A program made the translations under genes and the position numbers. From Acinetobacter beijerinckii CIP 110307 (GTDB lineage Bacteria > Pseudomonadota > Gammaproteobacteria > Pseudomonadales > Moraxellaceae): a DNA stretch of 64,000 nt. Positions within the stretch are counted from its first letter, which is position 1, and each line of letters begins with the position of its first letter. The notes under the pieces are model-generated. The model searched no databases. It saw only the letters and a program-made list of their open reading frames with translations, and was not told the origin of the DNA. This document shows positions 37,477 to 47,657 of the stretch, piece after piece. The stretch lies in assembly GCF_000369005.1 (NCBI RefSeq), contig NZ_KB849763.1, forward strand, positions 62,001 through 126,000, given 5' to 3'.

Positions 37477-38340
37477 TTAGGATACTAAATGATGTGATGT
37501 TTCATTTAAGCCTAGTTTTAATTTAGTTTGAGCCACAATATCAGTTTCATCTGTATCATTCGGATGAAAATCAAAACGGTAATAATCTAAAAATTTTGGA
37601 ATAAAAACTTTATATTTTTCTCTACCATGATGCATAAATTTACGCCAAGAATTTAAATTGAATAATTGACGATCACGTTTCAAAAGTACCACCTGATATA
37701 GCGTCGACAGAACCGTAATCATGGCTAAACTAAAGGTGAAAATAGCAATACGAGGAATATAAGCAGCTAGTCCTTTACCATATAAATATTGATACATATC
37801 ATAGGCAACGGCTTTATGTTCAGTTTCTTCTACACTATGCCATAACCATAAATTGCGTATGGTTTCATCTGTCATTAATTCGTTCACGTCTTTCATCATT
37901 TCCACAACTAAAACTGCGGTGTAGTGTTCAAGACCAACTGTAACCAACAAATTCCACTTTTTAGGAAAAGTACGTTCAATCGCTTTTAGAACAATACCTG
38001 TCATTTTTTCTAATGACTCTGGGTCTAAACCATACTGCTGCGCGCACTGATGGAATGCATGATGTTCTTTAGAATGCATCGCCTCCTGACCAATGAAAGC
38101 TCCAATATCACGATCAAGCTGCTCATTATTTTTAACCTGAGCTCTTAAAGCCCGAACCGAACGGACGAAATAAGACTCACCTTCTGGAAATAAGGTAGAC
38201 AAACCAGTGAAATAATGAGTAAAAGTTGGCTCATTATTACACCAATATTTAGGCATATCCTGAAATTCATAGTCCATTCGACGTACTGGAAATGATGCAG
38301 GTGTTTTTTGCTTTGATTTTTCTTTCAACACTGACGACAT
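37477..38340 (-). CDS. Metal-dependent hydrolase family protein (PF10118-like)
   Basis: 287 residues. Helical, ferritin-like, with the acidic/His ligands GQEAMHSKEHHAFH near 85-100, GLEHYTAVLVVEMM and WHSVEETEHKAVAYDMYQ, which match the family annotated as predicted metal-dependent hydrolase. The biochemical role of this family is poorly defined; members are common in Acinetobacter and Pseudomonas beside lipid-metabolism genes. Transcribed away from tmRNA. One hydrophobic stretch near 195-215 (IAIFTFSLAMITVLSTLY) could be membrane-associated. Confidence 0.8.
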   Translation of the reverse strand: MSSVLKEKSKQKTPASFPVRRMDYEFQDMPKYWCNNEPTFTHYFTGLSTLFPEGESYFVRSVRALRAQVKNNEQLDRDIGAFIGQEAMHSKEHHAFHQCAQQYGLDPESLEKMTGIVLKAIERTFPKKWNLLVTVGLEHYTAVLVVEMMKDVNELMTDETIRNLWLWHSVEETEHKAVAYDMYQYLYGKGLAAYIPRIAIFTFSLAMITVLSTLYQVVLLKRDRQLFNLNSWRKFMHHGREKYKVFIPKFLDYYRFDFHPNDTDETDIVAQTKLKLGLNETSHHLVS

Positions 38341-38776
38341 TATTGTTCACCTCAAGAGTTTTAGCTCAAATTAACAAGTTCTAAAAAAGTACTTGTTAAA
38401 TCAAAATAGAGATAGATAGATTTCTTGTCAATCTTGTTACCATCATTCCTTAAAAGTTGTCCTAAAATGACTGTCATCTTCCTTAAAAGACAAATCCAAC
38501 TATTTTTATAAATTTATATTTATATTTATAACTTATAATTAAAAAATAACTTTAAAACAAATACTTAAATAAAAAATTATTGATTTTAAAAATTGAAACT
38601 TGTCTTTATGAACTGCTATTTCATTAAGTCGTTCTGAAGTAAATATTGATAACTTTGTTGAGTACTCGATAAAAACTCAATGGGCCTCTTTCCTAATATC
38701 ATCACCTTACACTTTCTAATTGGTTATAAATTAAGATTTATTTTTTTAATAGTTGTGTTATCATGCTAGATCAATT
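38341..38776. other. Intergenic region before tmRNA
   Basis: About 436 bases, very AT-rich, divergent between the hydrolase gene and ssrA. The ssrA promoter must lie in its last 50 bases, but I could not fix -35 and -10 boxes with confidence. No ORF, repeat or RNA structure stands out. Confidence 0.4.
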
Positions 38777-39135
38777 GGGGGTGTTTCTGGCTTCGACGCT
38801 GGTGATGAAACTCATAGATGCATGTCGAGAGCGCATTTTCTCTCGTAAATCAAATTTGCATTTTTTAGTCGCAAACGACGAATCATACGCTCTAGCTGCC
38901 TAAGGGCAGCTTGTCCGCCTCTCCGAATACTTGTGGTTAGAGAGTCCGACTGAAGCGCACGCACACAAGTCCGTATAAAGCCAAGCCTCGGGGCTTTGTA
39001 CTAAACTTAGAGGATCGCGATTTGTACCCTGTTCGTCGGGTCACAAAGAGTTAAAACAATAGACGATATCTAAGCATGTAGTATTCTCGAGCGTAGTGCT
39101 GGCGGACGCGGGTTCAACTCCCGCCACCTCCACCA
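38777..39135 (+). ncRNA. ssrA: tmRNA (ssrA)
   Basis: 359-base transfer-messenger RNA. The 5' end GGGGGTG pairs with CACCTCC at 39125-39131 in the tRNA-like acceptor stem, followed by ACCA. The T-arm GCGGGTTCAACTCCCGC precedes it, and CTGGCTTCGACG near the 5' end is the universal tmRNA start. The tag frame begins at GCA 38871 and ends at TAA 38901-38903, encoding ANDESYALAA. It rescues stalled ribosomes and tags the product for proteolysis. Confidence 0.97.
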
Positions 39136-39178
39136 AATACATAAATTTATATCACTTCATTTAGCGATATATAAGACG

Positions 39179-39213
39179 AAAAGGCTTAAACTGTAATGGT
39201 TTAAGCCTTTTTT
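39179..39213 (+). terminator. Intrinsic terminator of tmRNA
   Basis: AAAAGGCTTAAAC (39179-39191) pairs with GTTTAAGCCTTTT (39199-39211) around a seven-base loop, and the T-run continues to 39213. It is placed about 45 bases after the mature tmRNA end. Confidence 0.85.
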
Positions 39214-39296
39214 CTTGCCTATACATAACTGATCTTAACTTTATATAGTATTGCTCACCGTGTATCCCTACGTGTACAGACCATGAATTTCACCCA

Positions 39297-39318
39297 TTAA
39301 AAAACCCTCCGAAGAGGG
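39297..39318 (-). terminator. Intrinsic terminator of the secreted protein gene
   Basis: On the minus strand CCCTC-TTCG-GAGGG forms a compact stem with a very stable UUCG-type loop, followed by a run of T (A-run at 39299-39304 on the plus strand). It lies about 20 bases after the stop of the gene at 39337-39723. Confidence 0.75.
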
Positions 39319-39336
39319 CCAATTATTGAATACGTA

Positions 39337-39723
39337 TCAGTAACTATAACAAACGTCTAACTTTCCTTTGATCTGTTTAGTACAGAACCAAGCCCCATCT
39401 TTATAAGTCTTAATCACTTGCTTTGTTTTTGCTTCACGATAATATTCTTTTGCATCTTGCAAAGTATCTGCGTTACGACCTAACGAAATGGATCTTTCTT
39501 CAGCATCAGGGTTCATTGTATTTTCTTCAATTAAATATTCCTTATCACCTATTTTTAATGCTTTATACATACCTCCAGCACCTCCACCAGAAGAAATAAC
39601 ACATTTAGTTGGAATATTTTTCCCATTCACTTCAATACATTTCCCTTTTCGATCAGGATTCTCATGTGCAAATATAGAAGTTGATGCTGTCATAGCCAGT
39701 AACAAACCTAATGTTTTTTTCAT
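39337..39723 (-). CDS. Secreted hypothetical protein
   Basis: 128 residues. A clear Sec signal peptide (MKKTLGLLLAMTASTSIFA, then HENPD) is followed by a small domain with four cysteines after cleavage (GKCIEVNGKNIPTKCV early, WFCTKQIKGKLDVCYSY at the end), likely two disulfides. A Gly-rich turn SSGGGAGGMY sits in the middle. No family recognised. It has its own terminator. It is the first gene in the variable stretch downstream of tmRNA. Confidence 0.75.
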   Translation of the reverse strand: MKKTLGLLLAMTASTSIFAHENPDRKGKCIEVNGKNIPTKCVISSGGGAGGMYKALKIGDKEYLIEENTMNPDAEERSISLGRNADTLQDAKEYYREAKTKQVIKTYKDGAWFCTKQIKGKLDVCYSY

Positions 39724-39813
39724 ATATGTGCCTTTCTAATAGTTCATTAATTCTTAGATTATAAATAAGCACAAAGAATATATACTAATCAGTTTATTTT
39801 TACGAACTAAAAA

Positions 39814-39836
39814 ACCTACCTCAAAATGAAGTAGGT
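39814..39836 (-). terminator. Weak hairpin with minus-strand T-run
   Basis: ACCTAC (39814-39819) and GTAGGT (39831-39836) pair around 11 bases; the A-run before it gives a T-tract on the minus strand. It could end transcripts from the decayed fragment or methyltransferase to its right. Weak. Confidence 0.3.
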
Positions 39837-40166
39837 CTAGTGATATACACTAAAGTCTGAAATATGGGATGCTTTTGCACATTACGCAAAGGGATTTTAA
39901 TTAGCTAAAAATAATAATCACTAACCATAATTAGTTTTATTTGACTTTTACAGCGAATAAATTAATTTTACTTATTACATCAATAAATCTCAAAAAGCCC
40001 CCTTAGTAACAAGTAGTTTGTATCCCTAGTTATTAGCAGTTATTTAATTATCAATATATTCAATAACTTACAAAAAGCGGCTTTATATTGACAAGATTTT
40101 GACATACTTGCTAGTTTTGGCAGAGCTACAAAAAAATTAATCTGTTATATTCAAATTAAGTTCATA

Positions 40167-40380
40167 TCAAAGTATGACATATAAGTTTGCTAACTTCGTT
40201 ATAGTTAAAGCTCTATCAAAATAAAGAGCTTCATCAACCTCCACATTATCAGGGAACTTATTACCTGTTAGGACATAACCCCAGCATTAAATACTTTTGT
40301 ATTCGTTTGAGCATTAGCGATATTTTTAGTTGTATCAAGTAGTGCATGAAAACAACCATTACACGTGAGAATAAAACATC
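40167..40380 (-). pseudogene. Decayed protein fragment in two frames
   Basis: On the minus strand one frame reads LLDTTKNIANAQTNTKVF and stops at a TAA near 40272. A one-base shift joins it to VLTGNKFPDNVEVDEALY and on to a stop at 40167. Both pieces look like real protein, with lipobox-like CNGC near the start. I do not know the family. The rest of 39840-40166 and 40381-40435 shows nothing I can name. Confidence 0.3.
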
Positions 40381-40435
40381 TTCAAGATAATTAAATAGCT
40401 TTCAAGCATAATATACTAATATTTAAAAAATTTAT

Positions 40436-41230
40436 CTATTTTTGATTCTTTTCACCCAATATAGAAAACATCAATGGTAAATTTTTACCACAATGCTCAA
40501 TCCTGTATTTTTCATTTTCTTTAATCATATTGCTAAAACAGTTATATGATGAGTAATCATATTCTTTGAATTCGAGAATATTTATTCCATGATTAATTAA
40601 ACTTGTAAATATTTCACTCAGGCTATGATTCCAAGTGATTGTTTGATAGTTTATTTCTGCTGATGTATCAGCATAAGAGCCAGTAGATGTTTCATTTATA
40701 GGATCATCGTTGAAGTAGCTGTATGTTATATTTTTAAATTCATCATCAAACATCCATATTACTGGATGAAACTCAACAATTAAAAACTTACCGCCAATTT
40801 TTAAAAAATTGGATATCACGCTCGCCCATAAATCTAAATTTTCCAACCATCCTATAACCCCATAACTTGTAAAAACGTAATCGTATTTTTTGTCTAAAAC
40901 ACTGGGTAGTTCGTAAATATTGGCGCAAATAAAGTCTACATTTAGACCCAGTTCATCGTTAAATTCTTTTGCTTTTTTAATGGCTTCTTCTGAAAAATCT
41001 ACCGCTGTAACATGAGCACCAAGCTGAGCCAAAGACATAGAATCTTGCCCAAAATGACATTGTAAGTGTAGGATGGATTTGCCTGAAATATTCCCTAAAA
41101 TACCCAATTCTATTGGATTTAGCGTGTTTCTTCCTTTTAAAAAGGAAATATTGTCATAAAACTCGCTCTTAATATGCGTATTTGTTTTTAAATTCCAAGC
41201 ATTCTTATTGATACTTATATAGTCACTCAT
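40436..41230 (-). CDS. Class I SAM-dependent methyltransferase
   Basis: 264 residues, very AT-rich codons compared with core genes here. Methyltransferase motif I is SILHLQCHFGQDSMSLAQLG (the usual xDxGxGxG is LQCHFGQDS, as in a known subgroup), motif II is VTAVDFSEEAIKKA, followed by DFICANIYEL and YDYVFTSYGVIGWL. Members of this subgroup are small-molecule methyltransferases; the substrate cannot be told. It is alone between two long non-coding stretches, which with its base composition suggests acquisition by transfer. Confidence 0.85.
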   Translation of the reverse strand: MSDYISINKNAWNLKTNTHIKSEFYDNISFLKGRNTLNPIELGILGNISGKSILHLQCHFGQDSMSLAQLGAHVTAVDFSEEAIKKAKEFNDELGLNVDFICANIYELPSVLDKKYDYVFTSYGVIGWLENLDLWASVISNFLKIGGKFLIVEFHPVIWMFDDEFKNITYSYFNDDPINETSTGSYADTSAEINYQTITWNHSLSEIFTSLINHGINILEFKEYDYSSYNCFSNMIKENEKYRIEHCGKNLPLMFSILGEKNQK

Positions 41231-41949
41231 CTTTGATCCTTAGTTTCAAAATTTTTTGCTATGTTTATTTCAATCATATAGCCCTTTTTACTACATTGTT
41301 TATTTTAAGAAAGTTGCTTTTTTGCGTTATAGATGAAATCCAGCATTTTTCAAGATTGAATATTTAAATCTATGAATCTGAAAAATCCATTCATTTTAGC
41401 CATACAATTAGGATTTTCTAACATCATGATAATACGCTTTATGCTAAATACTTGAATTGTTCCTATCAGCATCAATATCTTAAAATAAGCCGTTCCAGAG
41501 TTCATTGTTGCGATTTCTTAATTCGTTCAGTTGAATAATCATCACTGTAGATTTGAGTATCTTGTTTGTTGTCTAAGTCTAACAACCAAGTCGACTACTG
41601 CATTATGGTAGGTTTTATGAGTAGTTTGAATTTTAATAGCATGGTTTAAACACAAGCAAATATTGATGCAACTTAAAGTCGCGAAACACCTAGTAGTTTA
41701 TTTATTAACAAGTTTTCCTTTTTTACATACTTGAAAAACCTAGATAAACCGAGTGTAGGCTTTAGTGAATTTCGCTCAATTCTGAGACGCAGCAACTTTG
41801 TTAAAGTACTGCATCAAAATCATAAATTTTTCGAATATAATTTTATTCGAATTAATTAATTTTAATTAACAATTAAGATCAATAATCAATCCATTAATTC
41901 TTAGTTATTAAATAGCAAGAACGTACAGTTCTGATTTTACTCAGCCGTC
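41231..41949. other. Long non-coding stretch with possible remnant
   Basis: About 720 bases. Most frames are broken. One plus frame is open for 60 codons at 41677-41859 (includes NLDKPSVGFSEFRSILRR) but has no ATG or ribosome site, so it may be the tail of a dead gene. No tRNA, insertion-sequence ends or strong hairpins seen. Confidence 0.3.
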
Positions 41950-42411
41950 TCACTCCCCAACAGGGATGGAAAACTTAAGTTGATTACTGCTCTGATCTGT
42001 TGACATTGTGATTGGTTTAACCATTTTTTGATTATATTCTTTGTCTGAAATTAAGCCCCTATTTTTCGCTTTTTCAATCGAGTTGAACTGCTGCTCTTGC
42101 CGCTGAGCATTCAAAGCATCAAAATGTCTATGTTCAAGATAATATTGAGATTTATCATGAGGACTCATATTTGAAGTATTCGATTGAATTTGCTGTTGCT
42201 TCTCCAAATCATAATTACTTTGGTTTATGCGATCATTTTCTTGTTGTCTATATGACTCAAAAAAATCAACTTGCTCACTGCTGCTTTGAGCACTTAGCGA
42301 TTCATTATTTTTTAGCATCAAAATAGATTTATTTTTTTTGAAAATATCATCAGCACTATACGCCGCGCCACAAATTACCGTACTTATAAGAAGAATTAAT
42401 ATTTTTTTCAC
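41950..42411 (-). CDS. Secreted hypothetical protein, Gln/Ser/Asn-rich
   Basis: 153 residues. A signal peptide (ILILLISTVICGAAYSA, then DDIF) is followed by a hydrophilic, largely helical or disordered protein rich in Gln, Ser and Asn, with possible coiled coil around 50-110. No cysteine remains after cleavage. No family recognised. It is monocistronic, in the variable stretch downstream of tmRNA. Confidence 0.65.
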   Translation of the reverse strand: MKKILILLISTVICGAAYSADDIFKKNKSILMLKNNESLSAQSSSEQVDFFESYRQQENDRINQSNYDLEKQQQIQSNTSNMSPHDKSQYYLEHRHFDALNAQRQEQQFNSIEKAKNRGLISDKEYNQKMVKPITMSTDQSSNQLKFSIPVGE

Positions 42412-42507
42412 TAAGTATACTCAACATAAAATAAATCAATTTAATGAATATTTTATTATTTCTACACAATTATTTCAAACTGATGAAAAATCAACTATAT
42501 GATTTTG

Positions 42508-42606
42508 GTACAAATGAAGTCCTCATAACGTTTGCTTCAACGCATACAATAACTCTTTGATGAGCTTCACAATAGAGTGTCTAAAATCTGCGACACTCTT
42601 TTTTTA
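42508..42606 (+). ncRNA. Candidate small RNA ending in an intrinsic terminator
   Basis: AGAGTGTC (42574-42581) pairs with GACACTCT (42592-42599) and is followed by a run of T, a clear plus-strand terminator with no plus-strand gene before it. A possible -10 TATATG lies at 42496-42501 with a weak -35 17 bases upstream. CTCAT at 42522 can pair with ATGAG at 42560. Together they would give a transcript of about 100 bases. Not a family I recognise. Confidence 0.35.
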
Positions 42607-42638
42607 GTTTTTTAATGACATAACGACAGACCAAAGCT

Positions 42639-42755
42639 TTACTTATCTAGAAAATATTCCCAAATAATGAAACCAATTCCAAAACCTAGGAATGAATAAA
42701 GCGTAATAATAAAGAAGACAAAACTGGCTTTGTTTTTCTTTCTTAGAAAACTCAT
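42639..42755 (-). CDS. Small membrane protein, 38 residues
   Basis: ATG at 42755, with AGGAT seven bases upstream, opens a 38-codon frame. The product has a basic start (MSFLRKKNKAS), a long hydrophobic span of about 22 residues containing a GFGIG motif, and a short tail EYFLDK. This is the typical layout of bacterial single-span miniproteins. No homologue known to me. It lies between the EmrB gene and the candidate small RNA. Confidence 0.55.
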   Translation of the reverse strand: MSFLRKKNKASFVFFIITLYSFLGFGIGFIIWEYFLDK

Positions 42756-42961
42756 ATCGATATCCTAGCATTCATTAAAACTATATTTTAACCAGTTAAG
42801 CCATGAACAGTAGACACAGTTTTAGACAAAAAAAATATAACAGCGGCTGTCCTTCTAGGTTCTTCTACTGCAAATATTAAGCATTTATCAGTGATCAGAC
42901 AGAGCTATAAATAATAAAAGAAGTTTGCTTTATATCTCTGACATAGATCACTTCAAAACTA

Positions 42962-44488
42962 TTAATGCGGTGCAGGTCCACCCTTAATTGCTTTAGGTTT
43001 AGGACTCATCCAAATCAAAATACTCGCGAAAATAAATACAAGCGCCAAAATCATGAAAACATGATTGGCTGATATCGTGATTGCTTCTTTGTCGACTAAA
43101 TTTGCAATCGTCGCTAAGGTCGCATCAGATGAAAAACCATTTTGCATTAATGTATTTTGTACTTCTTCTGGATGTAAATTATTGACCATTTCGCTACGAG
43201 CATACTTAGTATGATCATCCCAAATTGTTACCGCAATTGAAGCACCGATTGCGCCCGCCATTGTTCTCAAAAAATTCATTAAGCCTGCGGCAGAAGCCAT
43301 TTCTTTAGGCAGTACCGAACCCATTGCAATATTTGAAAGTGGAATAAAGAAAAATGGAACTGCGAAGCCTTGTAAAATTTGTGGCCAAGCTAGAGCCATG
43401 AAATCAGCATCAGTCACCCAAAATGCGCGCATCAATGTTACAACGCCCAACAAAGCCAAACCAAAACTTGCTAAGGCTCTTGGATCGTATTTGGTTGAAA
43501 GTTTAGCAACTATCGGTGACATTGTTAAACTGCCAAATCCCATCGTTGCTGTTAAATATCCTGCCCAAGTTGCGGTATAACCTAAATTGATTTGCAGCCA
43601 TTGTGGAATTAAAACAATACTTCCAAAAAAAGCACCAAATCCAAATGCTAAAGCGGACACTGAAACTGCAAAGCCTCGATGTCGGAAAACGTATAGATTT
43701 ACAACAGGATGCTTTTCAGTTAACTCCCAAATCATAAAGACAATAAAACCAATCACTGCCGTCAGCGCTAAAATGATAATGCTACTGCTATTAAACCAAT
43801 CTCGCTCATGACCTAAATCCAGCATCAATTGTAAAGCACCAATCCACAGCACCAACAAACCAAGACCAATTGCATCGATACGTAATTTTTCAGTTTTAGT
43901 CTCTGCTACTTTCAGTAAACGGAGTGTGGCTAATACACAGAAAATACCGACAGGAATATTGATAAAGAAAATCCAGTGCCAAGACAGATTATCACTGATG
44001 AAACCACCCAAAATTGGCCCAAGAATAGGTCCAATGACAGTGGTCATTGCCCAAAGCCCCATCGCTTGTGCATGCTTTTCTGGTGGAAAAATTCGCATTA
44101 ACAGCGTTTGGCTTAACGGCATGAGTGGACCACCACACAAACCTTGTCCAATACGGAAAAATACCAACATTTCCAATGATGTGGCTAAACCGCAAAGAAA
44201 AGAAAAAATGGTGAAACCAATTAAACCGAACACAAACACTCTGACTGTGCCAAAACGTCCTGCTAACCAACCTGTGAGTGGAACACAGATTGCTTCGGCA
44301 ACGGCATAAGAGGTAATTACCCAAGTCCCTTGAGAGCTGGAAACGGCCAAGTTACCAGTAATATGTGGGACTGAAACATTGGCAATCGTGGTATCAAGTA
44401 CCACCATAAAGTTGGAAAGCGCAATGACAAATGCGGCGAGCAGTAATCGACCGCCACTGAGTTCTGCAAAAGGATTCTGCGTTTTCAT
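42962..44488 (-). CDS. emrB: EmrB-type multidrug exporter (MFS, DHA2 family)
   Basis: 508 residues with about 14 membrane segments, as in the DHA2 drug/proton antiporters. It has the family start VLDTTIANVSVPHI, motif A GWLAGRFGTVRVF, and motif C-like GPILGPILGGFI. With the EmrA adaptor six bases upstream and an outer-membrane channel, it would export hydrophobic drugs or uncouplers. An EmrAB pair in A. baumannii has been linked to colistin adaptation and osmotic stress; whether this is the orthologue cannot be tested here. Confidence 0.93.
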   Translation of the reverse strand: MKTQNPFAELSGGRLLLAAFVIALSNFMVVLDTTIANVSVPHITGNLAVSSSQGTWVITSYAVAEAICVPLTGWLAGRFGTVRVFVFGLIGFTIFSFLCGLATSLEMLVFFRIGQGLCGGPLMPLSQTLLMRIFPPEKHAQAMGLWAMTTVIGPILGPILGGFISDNLSWHWIFFINIPVGIFCVLATLRLLKVAETKTEKLRIDAIGLGLLVLWIGALQLMLDLGHERDWFNSSSIIILALTAVIGFIVFMIWELTEKHPVVNLYVFRHRGFAVSVSALAFGFGAFFGSIVLIPQWLQINLGYTATWAGYLTATMGFGSLTMSPIVAKLSTKYDPRALASFGLALLGVVTLMRAFWVTDADFMALAWPQILQGFAVPFFFIPLSNIAMGSVLPKEMASAAGLMNFLRTMAGAIGASIAVTIWDDHTKYARSEMVNNLHPEEVQNTLMQNGFSSDATLATIANLVDKEAITISANHVFMILALVFIFASILIWMSPKPKAIKGGPAPH

Positions 44489-44494
44489 AGCTGA

Positions 44495-45643
44495 TTACTT
44501 CGATGCGAGATCAATATCCGCTTGCATCGACAACCCAACACGTAATGGATGTTCTGCAAGTTCTTTTGGATCAAGCGTAATACGTACTGGTAAACGCTGA
44601 ACCACTTTAATCCAATTTCCTGTCGCATTTTGTGCGGGAATCAGAGCAAAAGCAGCTCCTGTTCCACCCGAAAAACCCTGAACAACACCGTGATAAACAA
44701 CATCATCACCATACAGATCAGAAGTTAATGTGACTTTTTGCCCTGCTTTTACTTTGGCAAGTTGGCTTTCTTTATAGTTTGCATCGACATAAAGTGCTGT
44801 AACTGGAACAACAGACATCATCGCTGTTCCAGGAGCTACACGCTGCCCTATTTGAATATTTTTACGTGTAACAATTCCATCTACAGGCGCACGAATCACT
44901 GTACGCTCCAAATCGAGCATGGCTTGATCTAGATGTGCTTTTGCCACAAGAACGTCTGGTGTAGAGGTTTCATTTGCGCCTTTGATCAGTGCATCGTTTG
45001 CAGCAAGCGTACTTTCAGCAGCTTTACGACTAGATGTGGCTTGAGCTAAACCTGCCTGAGCTAAATCTAAACTTGCTTTAGCCGTAGAAACAGTACTTTG
45101 AGCTTTACTCAATTCTTCTTTTGAAATCGCACCTGTTGCTGCCAATTCATTACGGCGCTGTAATTCCAAGTTAGCTCGATCATAATCTGCTTGAGCTTTA
45201 GTAACTTGAGCTTGTGCACTATTAATTTCATCGTTACGGACGACAACTTGAGAGTTCAAAGAACTGCTATTTGCTTCGCTTTGTTTGTATTGACGTTGTG
45301 CTTTAGTAAGCTCAGCTTGTGCTTGAGCCAATTGAATTTTTGCATCACGCTCATCAATTTTTACTAAAACATCACCCTTTTTTACTTGCTGGGTATCTTT
45401 AACTAGAACTTCAGCAACCTGCCCACTCACCATTGAGGTGATTTGAGCTGTTTCTGCACCCACGTAGGCATTATCAGTGCTGACAGAATGATGAAAGAAC
45501 AACGCCCAAAAACCATACAGAATTGCAGCGATAATGAGAATAAGCGCGAAAAATCCTAAAAACTTTTTACGTTTTGCTTTCATTGCATCATCAGATGCCA
45601 AATCTGAAGCAGCATTCTGTTGGTTTGCTTGAGCGTCAGTCAT
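44495..45643 (-). CDS. emrA: EmrA-type periplasmic adaptor (HlyD family)
   Basis: 382 residues: a cytoplasmic start, one membrane segment (about 29-51), a lipoyl/barrel half motif with VSTDNAYVGAETAQITSMVSG split over about 54-75, a long alpha-hairpin of coiled coil (about 100-210), then the second lipoyl half (VIRAPVDGIVTRKNIQIGQ) and a beta-barrel end. It connects EmrB to an outer-membrane channel. Six bases separate the two genes. No regulator gene is adjacent. Confidence 0.93.
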   Translation of the reverse strand: MTDAQANQQNAASDLASDDAMKAKRKKFLGFFALILIIAAILYGFWALFFHHSVSTDNAYVGAETAQITSMVSGQVAEVLVKDTQQVKKGDVLVKIDERDAKIQLAQAQAELTKAQRQYKQSEANSSSLNSQVVVRNDEINSAQAQVTKAQADYDRANLELQRRNELAATGAISKEELSKAQSTVSTAKASLDLAQAGLAQATSSRKAAESTLAANDALIKGANETSTPDVLVAKAHLDQAMLDLERTVIRAPVDGIVTRKNIQIGQRVAPGTAMMSVVPVTALYVDANYKESQLAKVKAGQKVTLTSDLYGDDVVYHGVVQGFSGGTGAAFALIPAQNATGNWIKVVQRLPVRITLDPKELAEHPLRVGLSMQADIDLASK

Positions 45644-45864
45644 ACGTTATTCCTGAAATTAAAGATATTTTTAACTTTTGGTTTAATCAGCCGTCCAGTC
45701 TAGTTTTTGAAACTTAACTGAATGTTAAAAAATCCAATCAAAATATGAGTCATTATTGGAATGGCAATTTTATCCATAAAAAATCATATTGCGAGAATAA
45801 AAAAAATAACTGTAGCGTTCAATTCTTATATTTAGATAATTTTTCCAATTACTTTTAAATAAAA

Positions 45865-45884
45865 AAAGCGCCTCAAGGCGCTTT
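45865..45884 (-). terminator. Intrinsic terminator of the thioesterase gene
   Basis: AAAGCGCC-TCAA-GGCGCTTT, a perfect eight-pair stem, with an A-run on the left giving a T-tract for minus-strand transcripts. It lies about 17 bases after the stop codon at 45902. Confidence 0.85.
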
Positions 45885-45901
45885 CATTTTCAATACATCA
45901 T

Positions 45902-46399
45902 TTAATAAGCATAAGACGCAATAGCAGTGGCGATTGGCTTATCTTCATCATTCACCATCGTCATACGCATAGTGCAACCTTTTCGCCCTAAACGTAAGGT
46001 TTCTGCACGTGCAATAAAGTATTTACCACGTCCAGGTGCAAGATAATCGACACGCATATCTACGGTAGCCAAACGTGAAACTTTTTTAATCGTATCCGTT
46101 AAATCTTCTGGTGTTGCACGGCGGTAAAGTTGTTCCATTGCCACTACACCACCAATACTATCCAGCATCGTTGCAGCAACACCACCATGTAAGATTTGGA
46201 AAGCTACATTACCAATCAGCTCTGATTGCATATCAATGTAGCCCTCAATTTGATCGTCAACCACTCGCATGACCATGCCACAGTGCTTAAAAAATGGTGA
46301 AGAATTAAATGCTTTACACAGCTGTTTCAATACCACGCCATGATCGGCTTTAGCACCTAACTGAATATTACCTGTCCAGTTTTTCTTTACATCATTCAT
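45902..46399 (-). CDS. PaaI-like hotdog thioesterase family protein
   Basis: 165 residues with the hotdog motif FQILHGGVAATMLDSIGG and a strand pattern ending DMRVDYLAPGRGKYFIARAE and AIASYAY. It probably cleaves an acyl-CoA thioester; the substrate is unknown. Distinct from the PaaI gene at 36.9 kb, with little similarity outside the motif. Divergent from hemB. Confidence 0.85.
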   Translation of the reverse strand: MNDVKKNWTGNIQLGAKADHGVVLKQLCKAFNSSPFFKHCGMVMRVVDDQIEGYIDMQSELIGNVAFQILHGGVAATMLDSIGGVVAMEQLYRRATPEDLTDTIKKVSRLATVDMRVDYLAPGRGKYFIARAETLRLGRKGCTMRMTMVNDEDKPIATAIASYAY

Positions 46400-46529
46400 A
46401 CGCTGTCTAAATCCAAAGGAACGATAAACATCCCATTATTTTGTACAAATCTAAAATTATGGGGCTACAATAGCGAGGATATTTAATTGACCTAAGCCGC
46501 TGAGTTCTCCCCTAGCATCACTTAAATGA

Positions 46530-47585
<1,056 letters not shown>

Positions 47586-47657
47586 CTCTCCGAAGCTACA
47601 ACACTCCTCACCTCTTTAATAGGGGGGAAGGAATCTTTAAATTGGTTTAACTTTATT

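Noticed and set aside
39579..39589. An 11-base copy of the tmRNA 3' end (CACCTCCACCA) inside the secreted-protein gene, as a possible attachment-site repeat
   Set aside because: It is in the coding sequence for a Gly-rich turn, and the bases on both sides do not match the tmRNA T-arm. Chance is more likely.
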